Shown here piece after piece: positions 1 to 8,547 of a stretch of DNA of 64,000 nucleotides. The number at the start of each line of letters is the position of its first letter. The first letter of the stretch is position 1. Both the position numbers and the translations under genes were made by a program. Below the pieces are notes generated by a model, which saw only the letters and a list, made by a program, of their open reading frames with translations, searched no databases and was not told the origin of the DNA. The stretch covers positions 81,685 through 145,684 of the forward strand of contig JACONG010000016.1 in the NCBI GenBank assembly GCA_014323865.1, written 5' to 3'. This stretch comes from Rhodospirillales bacterium (GTDB lineage: Bacteria > Pseudomonadota > Alphaproteobacteria > SP197).

Positions 1-20
1 CGGCGCGGCTAGAGCGGCAG

Positions 21-398
21 TCAGGGGTCGCGGCTGAGCCCCTCGGCCTCCAGGCGATCGAGATAGGCCTGCCAAATCGTCACCTGATCACGGCCCAGAT
101 CGTAGAGGTAATTCCACGAGAAAATTCCGGTGTCGTGCATGTCGTCGAAGCCGATCTTGATGGCGTAGTTGCCGATGGGCTCGACATTCATGATGCCGAC
201 ATGGCGACGGCCGGCAATCGTCTTCTTCTGGCCCGCGCCATGGCCCTGGACCTCGGCCGACGGGCTTTCGACACGCAGCAGTTCGGCCGGCAACACGACC
301 TTCGAGCCGTCGTCAAAATCGACCTCGAGAACCTTCTCGGCAGACTTCAGGCGGATTTCGGTCGGCCAGTGGCGTGTGGCTTGGGCATCGGACTTCAC
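21..398 (-). CDS. DUF971 domain protein
   Basis: 125-residue protein of the DUF971 family (gamma-butyrobetaine-hydroxylase-like N-terminal domain). Visible family features are the opening WPTEIRL, the E(V/L)DFDDG strand, the [18 protein letters not shown] segment and the GRRHVGI...[19 protein letters not shown] core. The length is normal. Members are implicated in Fe-S or metal handling, but no reaction is established. The start is GTG, and it overlaps the stop of the upstream Trm112 gene as GTGA, so translation is probably coupled. The pair is a common alphaproteobacterial neighbourhood with the Lon-N and CnoX genes found further right on the same strand. Confidence 0.85.
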   Translation of the reverse strand: MKSDAQATRHWPTEIRLKSAEKVLEVDFDDGSKVVLPAELLRVESPSAEVQGHGAGQKKTIAGRRHVGIMNVEPIGNYAIKIGFDDMHDTGIFSWNYLYDLGRDQVTIWQAYLDRLEAEGLSRDP

Positions 399-586
399 GC
401 CTCGTCCCCGTCGATCTTGCGCGCCTCGTCGACCAGCATGATCGGTATGCCGTCGCGGATCGGATAGGCAAGACCCGCCTGCTCGCTGATCAACTCCTGC
501 TTGTCGCGATCATACGTCAGCGGCCCCTTGGTCAGGGGACACACAAGAATCTCCAGCAGCTTCGGATCAACTCCGGCTTCGGTCAT
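395..586 (-). CDS. Trm112 / UPF0434 small zinc-ribbon-like protein
   Basis: 63-residue Trm112-family protein (YcaR type). The [14 protein letters not shown] opening, the [18 protein letters not shown] core and the trailing acidic tail are diagnostic. Eukaryotic and archaeal Trm112 proteins activate methyltransferases; the role of the short bacterial form is not settled. The ATG at 586 is preferred over an upstream in-frame ATG because it matches the normal family start and has a purine-rich GAAGAGA upstream. It overlaps the DUF971 gene by four bases. It is separated from the Lon-N gene by a low-GC stretch and a hairpin, so it probably has its own promoter. Confidence 0.85.
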   Translation of the reverse strand: MTEAGVDPKLLEILVCPLTKGPLTYDRDKQELISEQAGLAYPIRDGIPIMLVDEARKIDGDEA

Positions 587-622
587 GGTGTGATCTCTTC
601 TCTTCGGGCGACAGGTTGCCAC

Positions 623-1017
623 ACGGGGCGACAGTTAGGGAGGCCACATCCAAATCTGTTCGCGGTCAACCAAAACCTGACACATGCCGATGCTTCTGGA
701 ACAAGAACACTCATGATTCAGTTGCGCCGCCTCTCGCACCAAACCGGGTCGATCTAAACAGCAATCTCCCGTTGTTGTTACCATGATCTGAGGATTGAGA
801 GTGCTTGAATGAGATATCCCGATGGAACTGAAGCCAGATTGGGTGATCGTGTGCGATTGCCTAGTGGTGTATGCGGAATTATTGCTCTTTCTTTTAATAC
901 AGATAAATAATCTTCAGATTTTTCCCAAGGAAGACTGGAGTTACCTGGCGAGATGTGTAATGATAAAGACGAATCAAGGGGTTCTCATATGCTATGAAGA
1001 CCCAAATGGAATCGAGG
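623..1017. other. Low-GC spacer without a convincing gene
   Basis: About 400 bases between the Trm112 and Lon-N genes. The part from roughly 740 to 1000 is visibly AT-richer than its surroundings. One ORF on the plus strand (822-1055, 77 residues, hydrophobic near its start) resembles no family I know and has no good ribosome site. I see no tRNA, repeat or transposase. Composition suggests a foreign remnant or regulatory DNA. Confidence 0.4.
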
Positions 1018-1052
1018 CCCCGGCGCGGCAGCCCTTCGGGCCTGTGCCGGGG
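1018..1052 (-). terminator. Hairpin downstream of the Lon-N gene
   Basis: CCCCGGC ... GCCC-TTC-GGGC ... GCCGGGG forms an interrupted GC-rich stem just past the stop codon of the minus-strand gene at 1068. Reading on the minus strand it is followed by a moderately T-rich stretch rather than a clean T run, so termination is inferred. Confidence 0.5.
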
Positions 1053-1067
1053 TAACAGCTTTTGTCA

Positions 1068-1733
1068 CTACTGCCGCGTCGCTTCGTTCTCGTCGCCTTC
1101 GCCACTCATTTGAAGGAGCGCAAGCAACGTCCGGGCGCGGGCGACAAAATCGATCGCTTCGAGCAGCGCCTGTTTTTCCGAGGGCTGGAAGGGGCATACC
1201 ATGGAAAGTGCGGTGACGAGGCTTTCGTCGTCGGCCTTTTCGATGGCATCCCAGTTGGCGTCGATCTGCTTGCGGCTGAAGAAAGCCTTGAGTTGTGTGA
1301 TCAGCGTATCACGCTCGATAACGCCGGTGCCGCCGTGGGCCCTCAGGTCGTCGCCGAAATCGGAGAAGTCAGCCTGGACGATCCGGTAGCCGCCGCCGAT
1401 CGTCGGCAGTTCCCGCTCGAGCCGGAAGCGCGCGACACCAGTGAGCATGACGAGATACCGGCCGTCGTCGGTCTCGGTCATCTGCGTGATGCGGCCTGCG
1501 CAGCCGATCGAGAAGCAGTGCGCGGTGCCAACATCAGCCGACTCTTCATCGGGCTGGATCATGCCGATCAGGCGCTCGCCCTTGAGCGCGTCCTCGATCA
1601 TCGCGACGTAACGCGGCTCGAAGATGTTGAGCGGGAGGGTGCCGCGCGGCAGCAGCAGGGAGCCGGGAAGCGGGAAGATCGGCAGCGTCTGCGGTAGTTC
1701 ATCAACTGCCCTGTAGTAGGGAATGCCCGTCAT
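1068..1733 (-). CDS. LON substrate-binding (Lon N-terminal) domain protein
   Basis: 221 residues, matching stand-alone LON substrate-binding domain proteins (PF02190). The LPIFPLPGSLLLPRGTLPL opening, NIFEPRYVAMI and the IGCAGRITQ/ YLVMLTGVARFRL strands are the family hallmarks. The ATPase and protease domains of Lon are absent, as usual for this group, so it is not a protease. Its role is presumed to be peptide or protein binding. The ATG at 1733 fits the family N-terminus; there is no strong Shine-Dalgarno. It lies 137 bases downstream of the CnoX gene, an arrangement typical of alphaproteobacteria. Confidence 0.88.
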   Translation of the reverse strand: MTGIPYYRAVDELPQTLPIFPLPGSLLLPRGTLPLNIFEPRYVAMIEDALKGERLIGMIQPDEESADVGTAHCFSIGCAGRITQMTETDDGRYLVMLTGVARFRLERELPTIGGGYRIVQADFSDFGDDLRAHGGTGVIERDTLITQLKAFFSRKQIDANWDAIEKADDESLVTALSMVCPFQPSEKQALLEAIDFVARARTLLALLQMSGEGDENEATRQ

Positions 1734-1870
1734 GGAGGGATCTGTCCTTACGCCAGTTGCTGCGGGCGGCCCGCAGGGGCGACGGTGCACGGAGGTGCGC
1801 CCGCTGTGTATACGGCGAAAGCCAAACGAGCGGATGCGAGCACCCGGCGCTTTAGGGCAAAAAAGGCCAA

Positions 1871-2782
1871 CTAGCTGAACCAGGCGGCACTGAGCTTGCG
1901 CCGCCCGTCCACGGTGGCCTCGTCGGTCGGTCCCCAAGCTTCGAAGAACTTCAGCAGTTCGCTGCGTGCGATTTCCTCGTTCCAGTCGCGCTTGATCTCG
2001 ATGATCGCGATCAGCTGGTCGACGGCCTGCTCGCGCCGATCGATCGCAGCATAGGCCTGGGCCAGTTCGAGCCGGGCTTCGAGATCGGTGCCGTTCGCCG
2101 CGACCCGCGCTTCGAGACCCGCGACGTCACCGCCGGCACCCGCCATGAGCTCCAGCTGGGCCTTCACGCCCTGGATCTTGTCGTCGTTGACGATGTCCTC
2201 TTCCAGGGTGTCGAGCAGCTGGGTGACATCCTCGGTCCGGCCCAGGCCGATCAGGGCGCGACAGAGCCCGGCAATAGCGTCGGTGTTGTCACCTTCATGC
2301 GTCATGACCTGCTGGAAGATAGCCTCGGCCTGGTCGTATTCCTCGGCCTCGAGCGCGGCGTGCGCCTGCTCGAGGGCCTGGTCGACCTGGCTCGGACCGA
2401 TCTCGCCCGCGACCCGCTCGACGAACGCCTTGATCTGGCTTTCGGGCTGCACGCCGACGAAGCCGTCGACCGGCTGGCCCTGGTCGAAGGCGAACACGGC
2501 CGGAATCGACTGCACACGCAGCGCCTGGGCGATCTGCGGCTCATCGTCGATGTTGATCTTCACCAGCTTGACCTTGCCCTGGGACGCCTTGACGATCTTC
2601 TCCAGAATCGGTGCGATCTGCTTGCACGGCCCGCACCAGGGTGCCCAGAGATCGACGATGACCGGCTGGGTAATCGATTCCTGCAGAACGTCCTGCTGGA
2701 AGCCTTCGGTGGTGACGTCCTTGGCGACCGAGCCGCCCGTTTCGGCAGCGACCTCGCCGCCTTCTCCGATGATCATCGCCAT
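1871..2782 (-). CDS. cnoX: Thioredoxin-TPR co-chaperone (CnoX/YbbN family)
   Basis: 303 residues. The N-terminal third is a thioredoxin fold with a complete WCGPC active site (about residues 48-52) and the cis-Pro motif SIPAVFAF; the remainder is tetratricopeptide-like helices (AHAALEAEEYDQAEAIFQQV and following). This is the CnoX/YbbN architecture, a redox-aware holdase that hands clients to GroEL. E. coli YbbN lacks the full CxxC, whereas many alphaproteobacterial members keep it as here, so real disulfide chemistry is plausible. The ATG at 2782 has AAAGG upstream. Confidence 0.9.
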   Translation of the reverse strand: MAMIIGEGGEVAAETGGSVAKDVTTEGFQQDVLQESITQPVIVDLWAPWCGPCKQIAPILEKIVKASQGKVKLVKINIDDEPQIAQALRVQSIPAVFAFDQGQPVDGFVGVQPESQIKAFVERVAGEIGPSQVDQALEQAHAALEAEEYDQAEAIFQQVMTHEGDNTDAIAGLCRALIGLGRTEDVTQLLDTLEEDIVNDDKIQGVKAQLELMAGAGGDVAGLEARVAANGTDLEARLELAQAYAAIDRREQAVDQLIAIIEIKRDWNEEIARSELLKFFEAWGPTDEATVDGRRKLSAAWFS

Positions 2783-2894
2783 GATTGGTTGCCTTTCTGT
2801 CCGGGCCCGGGCCCCGTCCGCGGGATCACGCGTGTGTCGGGATAAACTCTGCGGAATAGATGGCGGATTGGGGCGGGAATCGCAAGAGACGCGG

Positions 2895-3401
2895 TCAGCC
2901 GTCGTCCGATGCATCCACGTTCATGATCTGCGGCTCGTGCCCGCAAGATCGGATGAACGCCAGCAGCGCGTCGGGCGCAAGCGAGGTCGTCGCCTCGTTC
3001 GTCAGCGGATGGTAGTTCACGATCTCCGCGCCCATCATTGTCTGGTCCAGGATAACGTTGACCTGCTGCTCAGTGTCGTTGATCAGCGCAAAGGGCGTCA
3101 CCGCACCCGGGATCACGCCCAGGACCTCGCCCAGAAGTTCGGCCTTGCCGAAGCTCAGCCGCGCCGAGCCGATCTGCCTGTCGAGCTGTTTCATCGAAAT
3201 CGGCGCGTCGTCGCGCGCCACGACCAGCCACAGGACACCCTTCTTGTCCTTGAGAAAGAGGTTCTTGCAGTGGCACCCAGGTATATGCCCGCAATGTGCA
3301 CGCGATTCTCCGACCGTGAAAACGGCTGAATGACGATAGGTGGTGTGGTCGATGCCGAGCTCGGCGAGCCGGGCCATCAGGTCGTGTTCTGTCGCAGCCA
3401 T
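2895..3401 (-). CDS. Prolyl-tRNA deacylase-like (YbaK/ProX) protein
   Basis: 168-residue YbaK/aminoacyl-tRNA editing domain protein of the ProX (PrdX) type, which hydrolyses mischarged Ala-tRNA(Pro) in trans. Visible motifs include HSAVFTVGES, GCHCKNLFLKDKKG, the SARLSFG stretch and the LGVIPGAVTPFALIND segment with the GxxxP signature. The cytosolic editing role follows from the family. The ATG at 3401 gives the normal length. It is immediately upstream of the CnoX gene on the same strand. Confidence 0.88.
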   Translation of the reverse strand: MAATEHDLMARLAELGIDHTTYRHSAVFTVGESRAHCGHIPGCHCKNLFLKDKKGVLWLVVARDDAPISMKQLDRQIGSARLSFGKAELLGEVLGVIPGAVTPFALINDTEQQVNVILDQTMMGAEIVNYHPLTNEATTSLAPDALLAFIRSCGHEPQIMNVDASDDG

Positions 3402-3816
3402 GGCGCAGGGTTCTACTGCGCTCTGCGCCGCCTGTCTTCCCCCTGAACGTGTTGTGTCCGAACCGTGATCGAACCGTCGATGTCGAAACGGCGTATCATG
3501 ATATGCGGTAGACAAACGCCAAGCTTGCGGCCTCCAGCGGCACACTTTCGATATGGCGCGAGTGGGCGAGCCGGCGGCAGAAGCCCCGGCGCTGATCGCA
3601 GCGCGTCGGCAAGTCCGGCCTCTCACCGTCTGGAGCGACTGCTCGTCTTGGCCATCGCCGTCGATGTTGGGTTTCGGCGGACCGAGCAGCCGGTCAGTAT
3701 CGCGGTCACCGCCATGGCCAGGCTTGGGCGTATGAGCCCAATACCTCAAGAGCTGCTGCGCCTCCTTCGACAGCTTGATCGCCCGCTCGGGGGACAGGAG
3801 AGATAATGGTTCCCTC
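3402..3816. other. Gene-poor stretch with no coherent reading frame
   Basis: About 415 bases. Short pieces in changing minus-strand frames look protein-like (for example a stretch reading ERAIKLSKEAQQLLRYWAHT near 3750-3800), but no frame stays open long enough and none matches a family I recognise. It may be the decayed continuation of the frameshifted gene at 3817-4066. Confidence 0.3.
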
Positions 3817-4066
3817 CTATCGAAACCATCCCACGGCATAGCCCGAGACGATCCCTGTGCGTGGTGTCGCCGTGATGTTGACGCGTGCGCCGTGCAGCAC
3901 GGACCCCCAGACAGATCGGCGCCGCGCCGAGCGGTATGACGCCGATTTCGGTAAAGTCGGTCGCCGCGACGATCCATGACAGCAGGATATCCTTGCCGCC
4001 GGGCTCGCGCAGTTCGGCCTTCATATCGTCGAGCAGATCACCTGGCTGGACGTGCCGGACCGGCAT
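3817..4066 (-). pseudogene. Small unknown gene with a frameshift in a G5 run
   Basis: A strong ribosome site (GGGAGG, six bases upstream) precedes an ATG at 4066, and the frame reads MPVRHVQPGDLLDDMKAELR..., about 54 residues, until a run of five G. Dropping one G opens the other frame, which continues as a short beta-rich tail ending ...SGYAVGWFR at a TAG at 3817. The corrected product would be about 82 residues. I do not recognise the family. Either a real small pseudogene or an intact gene with a one-base homopolymer error. Confidence 0.5.
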
Positions 4067-4129
4067 AGTCGCCTCCCCTGCTGACAACCGACTCTCCCCC
4101 GGGGTGTTCTCGACGCAAGGGGCTTGGGG

Positions 4130-6370
4130 TCAGCCAGCGCGGAAGCGGTTGAGGCGCAGCGAATTCGAGATCACGAAGACACTGGAGAGGCTCATGGCCA
4201 GCGCCGCCAGGATCGGGGGCAGCAGGATGCCAGCGACGGGCCACAACACGCCGGCCGCCACCGGGATGAGCAACACGTTGTAGAGATAGGCCCACAGGAA
4301 GTTCTGCTTGATTGTGCGCAACGTCTTGCGGGCAAGCGCCACGGCACGCGGCACGCCCACGGGATCGCCCACCATCAGCACCACGTCGCCCGCCTCGATG
4401 GCGACATCGGTGCCGGTCCCGATGGCGATGCCGACGTCGGCACGGGCAAGCGCCGGTGCATCGTTGATGCCGTCGCCCACGAAGACGACCGTGCGACCAT
4501 CGCCCTGCAGCGCGGCAATCGCGTTTGCCTTGCCGCCCGGCAGCACCTCGGCAACAACCCGTGCGATCCCGAGGTCGTCGGCCACGGTCTGGGCGGTGAT
4601 GCGGTTGTCGCCCGTCAGCATGACGGTCTCGATGCCCTGCAAACGCAGACACGCCAGGGCCTCGCGGCTGGTCGGCTTGACCGGGTCGGCGACGGCGAAC
4701 AACACCGCGAGTTCCCCATCGATCTCCAGGAACACAGCGGTCGCGCCGCGCCTGGCCTGCTCGGCCGCCGCAGCATCGAGCAGATCGGTCGCGACACCAC
4801 GCGCCGCCATGAAGCGTGCCGAGCCGATCGCCGCTTGACGTCCGCCGACTCTTCCCGTGGCACCCAGACCGGCTTCCACCGCCGCATCGGTCACCGCGCC
4901 GGTATCGAGACCTCGCTCGGCCGCCGCGTCGACAATCGCACGCCCGATGGGATGATCGCTGAGCCGTTCGAGTGCAGCGGCTATGGCGAGCGCGCCATCC
5001 TCCGTCCAGCCGTCAGTCACGACCGTCGCGACCAAGGCCGGATGGCCTTTGGTCAGCGTGCCGGTCTTGTCGAAGATGGCGACATCGGCCCTTGCCAGCC
5101 GCTCCAGCGCCGCCCCCTGGCGCACGAGAAGACCCGAGGAGGCTCCTCGTCCGGTCGCGACCATGACAGCGGTCGGTGTGGCAAGACCCATGGCGCACGG
5201 GCAGGCGACGAGCAGGACCGAGACCGCCGTGACGACGGCATAGGAGACAGCCGGTGACGGTCCCAGAACAAGCCAGACCAGGAAGGTGACGGCCGCGATC
5301 GCCATGACGACGGGAACGAACACCCCGGCGATGCGATCGGCCAGGTTCTGGATCGGTGGTTTGAAGCCCTGCGCCTCCTCGACCATGCGCACGATCTGGG
5401 CGAGCACGGTGTCGCTGCCGACCCGCGTGGCCTCGACCGTCAAGGCCGCGCTGCCGTTCACCGTGCCGCCGGTGACCTCGTCGCCGGGTGCCTTGGCGAC
5501 CGGCACCGGCTCACCGGTGACCATCGCTTCATCGATATGGCCCGATCCCTCGGTCACCATACCGTCGACCGGGAGACATTCACCGGGGCGAACGACCACA
5601 TGATCGCCGACGACGATCTCCTCGACCGCAAGCTCCACTTCCTGCCCGTCACGCAGGACATGAGCGGTCGGCGGAGCCAGCTCGATCAGCTTGCGAATCG
5701 CCGCCGAGGTGCGCCCCCTGGCGGCATCCTCCATCAGGCGGCCGACCAGGATCAGCGTGATGATGACCGCGGCGGCCTCGAAGTAGGAGTTCGCCGTGCC
5801 TTCCGGGAAGAGGTGCGGCGCGATCAGCGCGATCAGCGAATAGCCGAAGGCCGCCGATGTGCCGATGGCGACGAGGCTGTTCATGCCGGGGCTGAGGTTC
5901 CGGAGTTCGTTGAAGGCGAGCCGGTACAGGCTGCCCACCGCGAAGACCTGCACGGGAAGTGCCAGCAGGAATTCGACGAACATCCAGCCGCGATGACCCA
6001 TCACCCGCTCGGTCAGCGCTTCACCTGCGCCCAGGTGGCGGCCCATGGCGATGACGACCAGCGGGATGGTGAAGAAGGCCGCCAGCGCGACCCGGCGCTT
6101 CAGGCGGGAGGGCCCGGCCTGGCGGGTCGCCTCGCCGTCGTCGGGCGCTTCTGCCCGGACCTCCTCGACTTCGTAACCCAGCCCGCGCACCGCATCGAAG
6201 ACGCCGTCGCGCGGCACCAATGCGCCATCGGCCGTCACGCGCGCGCGGTGGGTCGCGAGGTTGACCTCAGCGAGTCCGACGCCGGGGACGGCCAGCAACG
6301 TGCGTTCGACCTTGGCGACGCAGCCCGCACAGGTCATGCCATCGATGGTGATGTTGAGCGTGGCGCTCAT
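4130..6370 (-). CDS. copA: Copper-translocating P1B-type ATPase
   Basis: 746-residue heavy-metal P-type ATPase. In order: one heavy-metal-associated domain with GMTCAGC (residues 11-17), two leading membrane helices, the actuator TGEP (about 285), the intramembrane metal site CPC (390-392, in ACPCAMGLATP), the phosphorylation motif DKTGTLT (434-440), the DHPIG nucleotide-binding motif and GDGINDAPAL near the end. CPC with the MxxSS-like C-terminal helix indicates Cu(I) export across the inner membrane. It follows the CsoR-type repressor with a four-base ATGA overlap, so the two form one operon controlled by copper. Confidence 0.96.
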   Translation of the reverse strand: MSATLNITIDGMTCAGCVAKVERTLLAVPGVGLAEVNLATHRARVTADGALVPRDGVFDAVRGLGYEVEEVRAEAPDDGEATRQAGPSRLKRRVALAAFFTIPLVVIAMGRHLGAGEALTERVMGHRGWMFVEFLLALPVQVFAVGSLYRLAFNELRNLSPGMNSLVAIGTSAAFGYSLIALIAPHLFPEGTANSYFEAAAVIITLILVGRLMEDAARGRTSAAIRKLIELAPPTAHVLRDGQEVELAVEEIVVGDHVVVRPGECLPVDGMVTEGSGHIDEAMVTGEPVPVAKAPGDEVTGGTVNGSAALTVEATRVGSDTVLAQIVRMVEEAQGFKPPIQNLADRIAGVFVPVVMAIAAVTFLVWLVLGPSPAVSYAVVTAVSVLLVACPCAMGLATPTAVMVATGRGASSGLLVRQGAALERLARADVAIFDKTGTLTKGHPALVATVVTDGWTEDGALAIAAALERLSDHPIGRAIVDAAAERGLDTGAVTDAAVEAGLGATGRVGGRQAAIGSARFMAARGVATDLLDAAAAEQARRGATAVFLEIDGELAVLFAVADPVKPTSREALACLRLQGIETVMLTGDNRITAQTVADDLGIARVVAEVLPGGKANAIAALQGDGRTVVFVGDGINDAPALARADVGIAIGTGTDVAIEAGDVVLMVGDPVGVPRAVALARKTLRTIKQNFLWAYLYNVLLIPVAAGVLWPVAGILLPPILAALAMSLSSVFVISNSLRLNRFRAG

Positions 6371-6687
6371 CTGTACTTCAGCACTTCCATGAGCTCGGCG
6401 ACGATGGCGTCCTCATCGCCTCGTCTGGCCGCTGTCACGACGTGATCCCTCAAGTGCGCCTTCAGCACGAGATCGCCGACCTTGTCGAGGGCGCCGTCGA
6501 CCGCCTTGATCTGCTTGAGCACATCGACGCAGTAGACGCTGTCGTCCTCGAGCATGCGCAGGATGCCCTCGACATGCCCGCGCACCGAGAGCAGACGGCG
6601 GCGCGCATCCTGGCGCACGTCGTCATCAAGATGCAGGCAACCCAGCTCCGCGTGGTCGGGTTTCGTCTTCATCGCTGCTTTGGCCAC
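6367..6687 (-). CDS. CsoR/RcnR-family metal-sensing repressor
   Basis: 106-residue all-helical DUF156 repressor. Metal-ligand positions are Cys53 (VYCVDVLKQI), His78 and His82 (KAHLRDH), giving Cys-His-His rather than the classical Cys-His-Cys of CsoR; Thermus CsoR is a precedent for a C-H-H copper sensor. The helix RGHVEGILRMLEDD is the conserved DNA-contact region. The start is a GTG with AGGAG five bases upstream. The stop overlaps the copA start, so it most likely represses its own operon through the palindrome just upstream. Confidence 0.93.
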   Translation of the reverse strand: MAKAAMKTKPDHAELGCLHLDDDVRQDARRRLLSVRGHVEGILRMLEDDSVYCVDVLKQIKAVDGALDKVGDLVLKAHLRDHVVTAARRGDEDAIVAELMEVLKYR

Positions 6688-6710
6688 ATCAACTCCTAAT
6701 CACCATACCC

Positions 6711-6729
6711 ACCCCACCTGGAGTGGGGT
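6711..6729. promoter_or_regulatory. Probable CsoR-type operator
   Basis: ACCCCACCTGGAGTGGGGT: seven-base arms ACCCCAC / GTGGGGT around CTGGA, lying 24 bases upstream of the repressor's GTG and preceded by ATACCC. G/C-tract palindromes flanked by AT are the known operator form for CsoR-family repressors. Confidence 0.7.
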
Positions 6730-6786
6730 AACGTAGATGTTGTGCCACGTGATCCGCTGAACAAGCCCGCCGCAGTCATCTTGTCA

Positions 6787-6807
6787 TTGTCGGGCCTGAC
6801 CCGACAA
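6787..6807. repeat. Perfect hairpin TTGTCGGG-CCTGA-CCCGACAA
   Basis: Eight-base perfect arms with a five-base loop in the spacer between the csoR promoter and the next minus-strand genes. It sits in a GTCAT...CGGGC...CCCGAC context that resembles the small dispersed palindromic repeats of alphaproteobacterial intergenic regions. It could also act as a terminator for leftward transcripts. Confidence 0.45.
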
Positions 6808-6903
6808 TCCATGCTCGGAGCGTGAGGCCAGCGCGATCTGTACGTTCGGAGCATGGGTCATCCGGTCAAGCCGGAGGACAACAACCATCAGGTAGCAACA
6901 CGT

Positions 6904-7101
6904 TCAGTGACAGCGAAACACCAGAGCCCGCATCATGCCAAGCGTCGAATCGTCCTTCGGTGCGAGCAGCAGGCCGAGAGCACTGCCGGCCAGCAGCAGG
7001 GCAAGCGCGGCAAGCGCGCTGACCAGCACCAGTTCCGCGGTGCGCTGGGCATCGGAATGCGCGGGTGCAACATCGGGCGTACTGTCCACTGGTGCGGCCA
7101 T
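6904..7101 (-). CDS. Small single-helix membrane protein, unknown
   Basis: 65 residues: an Ala/Asp-rich N-terminus, one clear transmembrane helix (roughly residues 24-46, ELVLVSALAALALLLAGSAL) and a short tail. It starts ten bases after the stop of the CitE-like gene, so it could be its operon partner. No family recognised. It could be a chance ORF in GC-rich DNA. Confidence 0.4.
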   Translation of the reverse strand: MAAPVDSTPDVAPAHSDAQRTAELVLVSALAALALLLAGSALGLLLAPKDDSTLGMMRALVFRCH

Positions 7102-7110
7102 GGCTCGAGT

Positions 7111-7960
7111 TTATCCGACGCGGGCGGCGCGCTCCAGAATCCGTTCCATGGCGCGTAACACGGGCTTTTCGATCAGCTTGCCGTCGATCACGACGAACCC
7201 CGTGCCAGCCTCCTCAAAGGCCGCGACGATAGGCCGGGCATGCGCGACCTCATCGTCGGACGGGCTGAAGACTTCATGGATCACCGGGATCTGCTTGGGG
7301 GTGGATCGATCCCTTGCCGACGAAGCTGAGGGAGCGACTGGCCTCGGCCTCCGCACGCATGCCGTCGAGGTCCTCAAGGTCAAGCCAGGGAACGTCGATG
7401 GCGTCAAGCCCGGCCGCGGCGTCCGCCACCCGGCTGCGGGCGTAAAGCAGCAGCTCCCAAGCGTTCTGAGCGCCGATATCCGACGAAAGGTCGACCGCAC
7501 CAAAGAACAGCGCCTGCACGCGATTGCTGGCCTTCGCGATCGCTGGTGCGGCCTCCAGTCCCTCGGACGGTTCGATGATGACATGAAGCGTGGTGGCGAG
7601 ACCCGCATCGTCGAGCAGGCCCGAGATCAGCGCGACCTCGTCGGCCGAGGCCACCTTGGGCAACATGAGCGAGGGCGGGCCGGCCTCGCCCGCCGCGATC
7701 ACGGCTGCGAGATCAAGCAGGCCGGGATGCGAGCGGATCGTGTTCACCTGCACCACCGTTTCGGCCGCGCCGGCGGCGGGCTTTTCCGCCATCAGTGCCA
7801 TGGTCTTCTCACGCGCTTTGTCCTTGTCCTTGGAGTGGATCGCATCCTCGAGGTCGATGCAGACAATGTCGGCGCCCGAGGCCACGGCCTTCGGGAACAT
7901 CTCAGGCTTCAGCCCCGGCATGAAGATGAAACCGCGCCTTGCCCGCGCTCGAACCGCCAT
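7111..7960 (-). pseudogene. CitE/HpcH-type CoA-ester lyase, frameshifted
   Basis: HpcH/HpaI aldolase family, CitE branch (malyl-CoA/citramalyl-CoA lyase-like, Mg-dependent C-C lyase). The first 220 residues are clean: FMPGLKPEMFPKA, DIVCIDLEDAI (metal site), VVQVNTIRSH, LMLPKVASADEV, ALFFGAVDLSSDIG and GKGSIHP. After GSIHP a run of five C shifts the frame; removing one C restores PKQIPVIHEVFSPSDDEVA and the rest of the C-terminus to the stop at 7111. The corrected protein would be about 282 residues, the normal length. The lesion is either a true one-base insertion or a homopolymer sequencing error. Confidence 0.85.
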
Positions 7961-8100
7961 CTCCTGTCATCACTCGACACTCCCAGGACGGACCATCATC
8001 GGGCCGTCACAATGGACCACGCAACCGCTTGCACCGACCGCGCGACCTGCTGTAAAAGACGATCCTTCGCCGCCAAGGCATTTGGCCCGGTGGCGCGTGA

Positions 8101-8175
8101 GCGGGCGTAGCTCAGGGGTAGAGCACAACCTTGCCAAGGTTGGGGTCGTGAGTTCGAATCTCATCGCCCGCTCCA
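8101..8175 (+). tRNA. tRNA-Gly (anticodon GCC)
   Basis: Full cloverleaf: acceptor GCGGGCG pairs with CGCCCGC, D-arm GCTCAGGGGTAGAGC, anticodon loop TTGCCAA with GCC at 8133-8135, T-loop GTTCGAATC, encoded CCA at 8173-8175. It borders the decayed accessory zone to its right. I looked for a repeat of the tRNA 3' end (an attachment site) and did not find one in the window. Confidence 0.98.
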
Positions 8176-8286
8176 GTTTTCTCCCAAAACCTGGACCTCA
8201 CGCACGATGAACGTCGCTGCGGCGTTCACCTTCGTCCCGAACATCCGCGCCTTGTTGTCGTCGCTGATGGCGCGGAGCTACAGGCG

Positions 8287-8520
8287 TCAGAAGTGATGGA
8301 TGAGCTGTTCGCCGTCGTGGCCGATCTCCCTGGTGACGAAGTCACCGGGTTCCTTGACGTCGTTCTCGTGGCCCACGAAGTGGCAAGCCTTCGCGAAGAT
8401 CCTCTCGAGCTCGAAGATCGCTTCGGCGATATAGACCGCGACGGGTATGGTTTCCGACCGGCGGGGGTCGCCGTGGAATCCCGCGACCTGACTGCGCAAC
8501 GAAGTCTGGGTCTCATTCAT
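8287..8520 (-). pseudogene. Amputated N-terminus of a Rieske oxygenase alpha subunit
   Basis: 77-residue ORF whose second half (IAEAIFELERIFAKACHFVGHENDVKEPGDFVTREI) is the standard lead-in to the Rieske domain of ring-hydroxylating / demethylating oxygenases. It stops at LIHHF just before the cysteine/histidine cluster ligands would begin, and no other frame supplies them. A truncated remnant, one of three Rieske loci in this window. Confidence 0.65.
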
Positions 8521-8547
8521 GGCGTCGCCTCCACTCGGCGCGTGCGC

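Noticed and set aside
822-1055. 77-residue ORF in the low-GC spacer
   Set aside because: No ribosome site, no homology that I recognise, and its end runs into the hairpin of the neighbouring gene.
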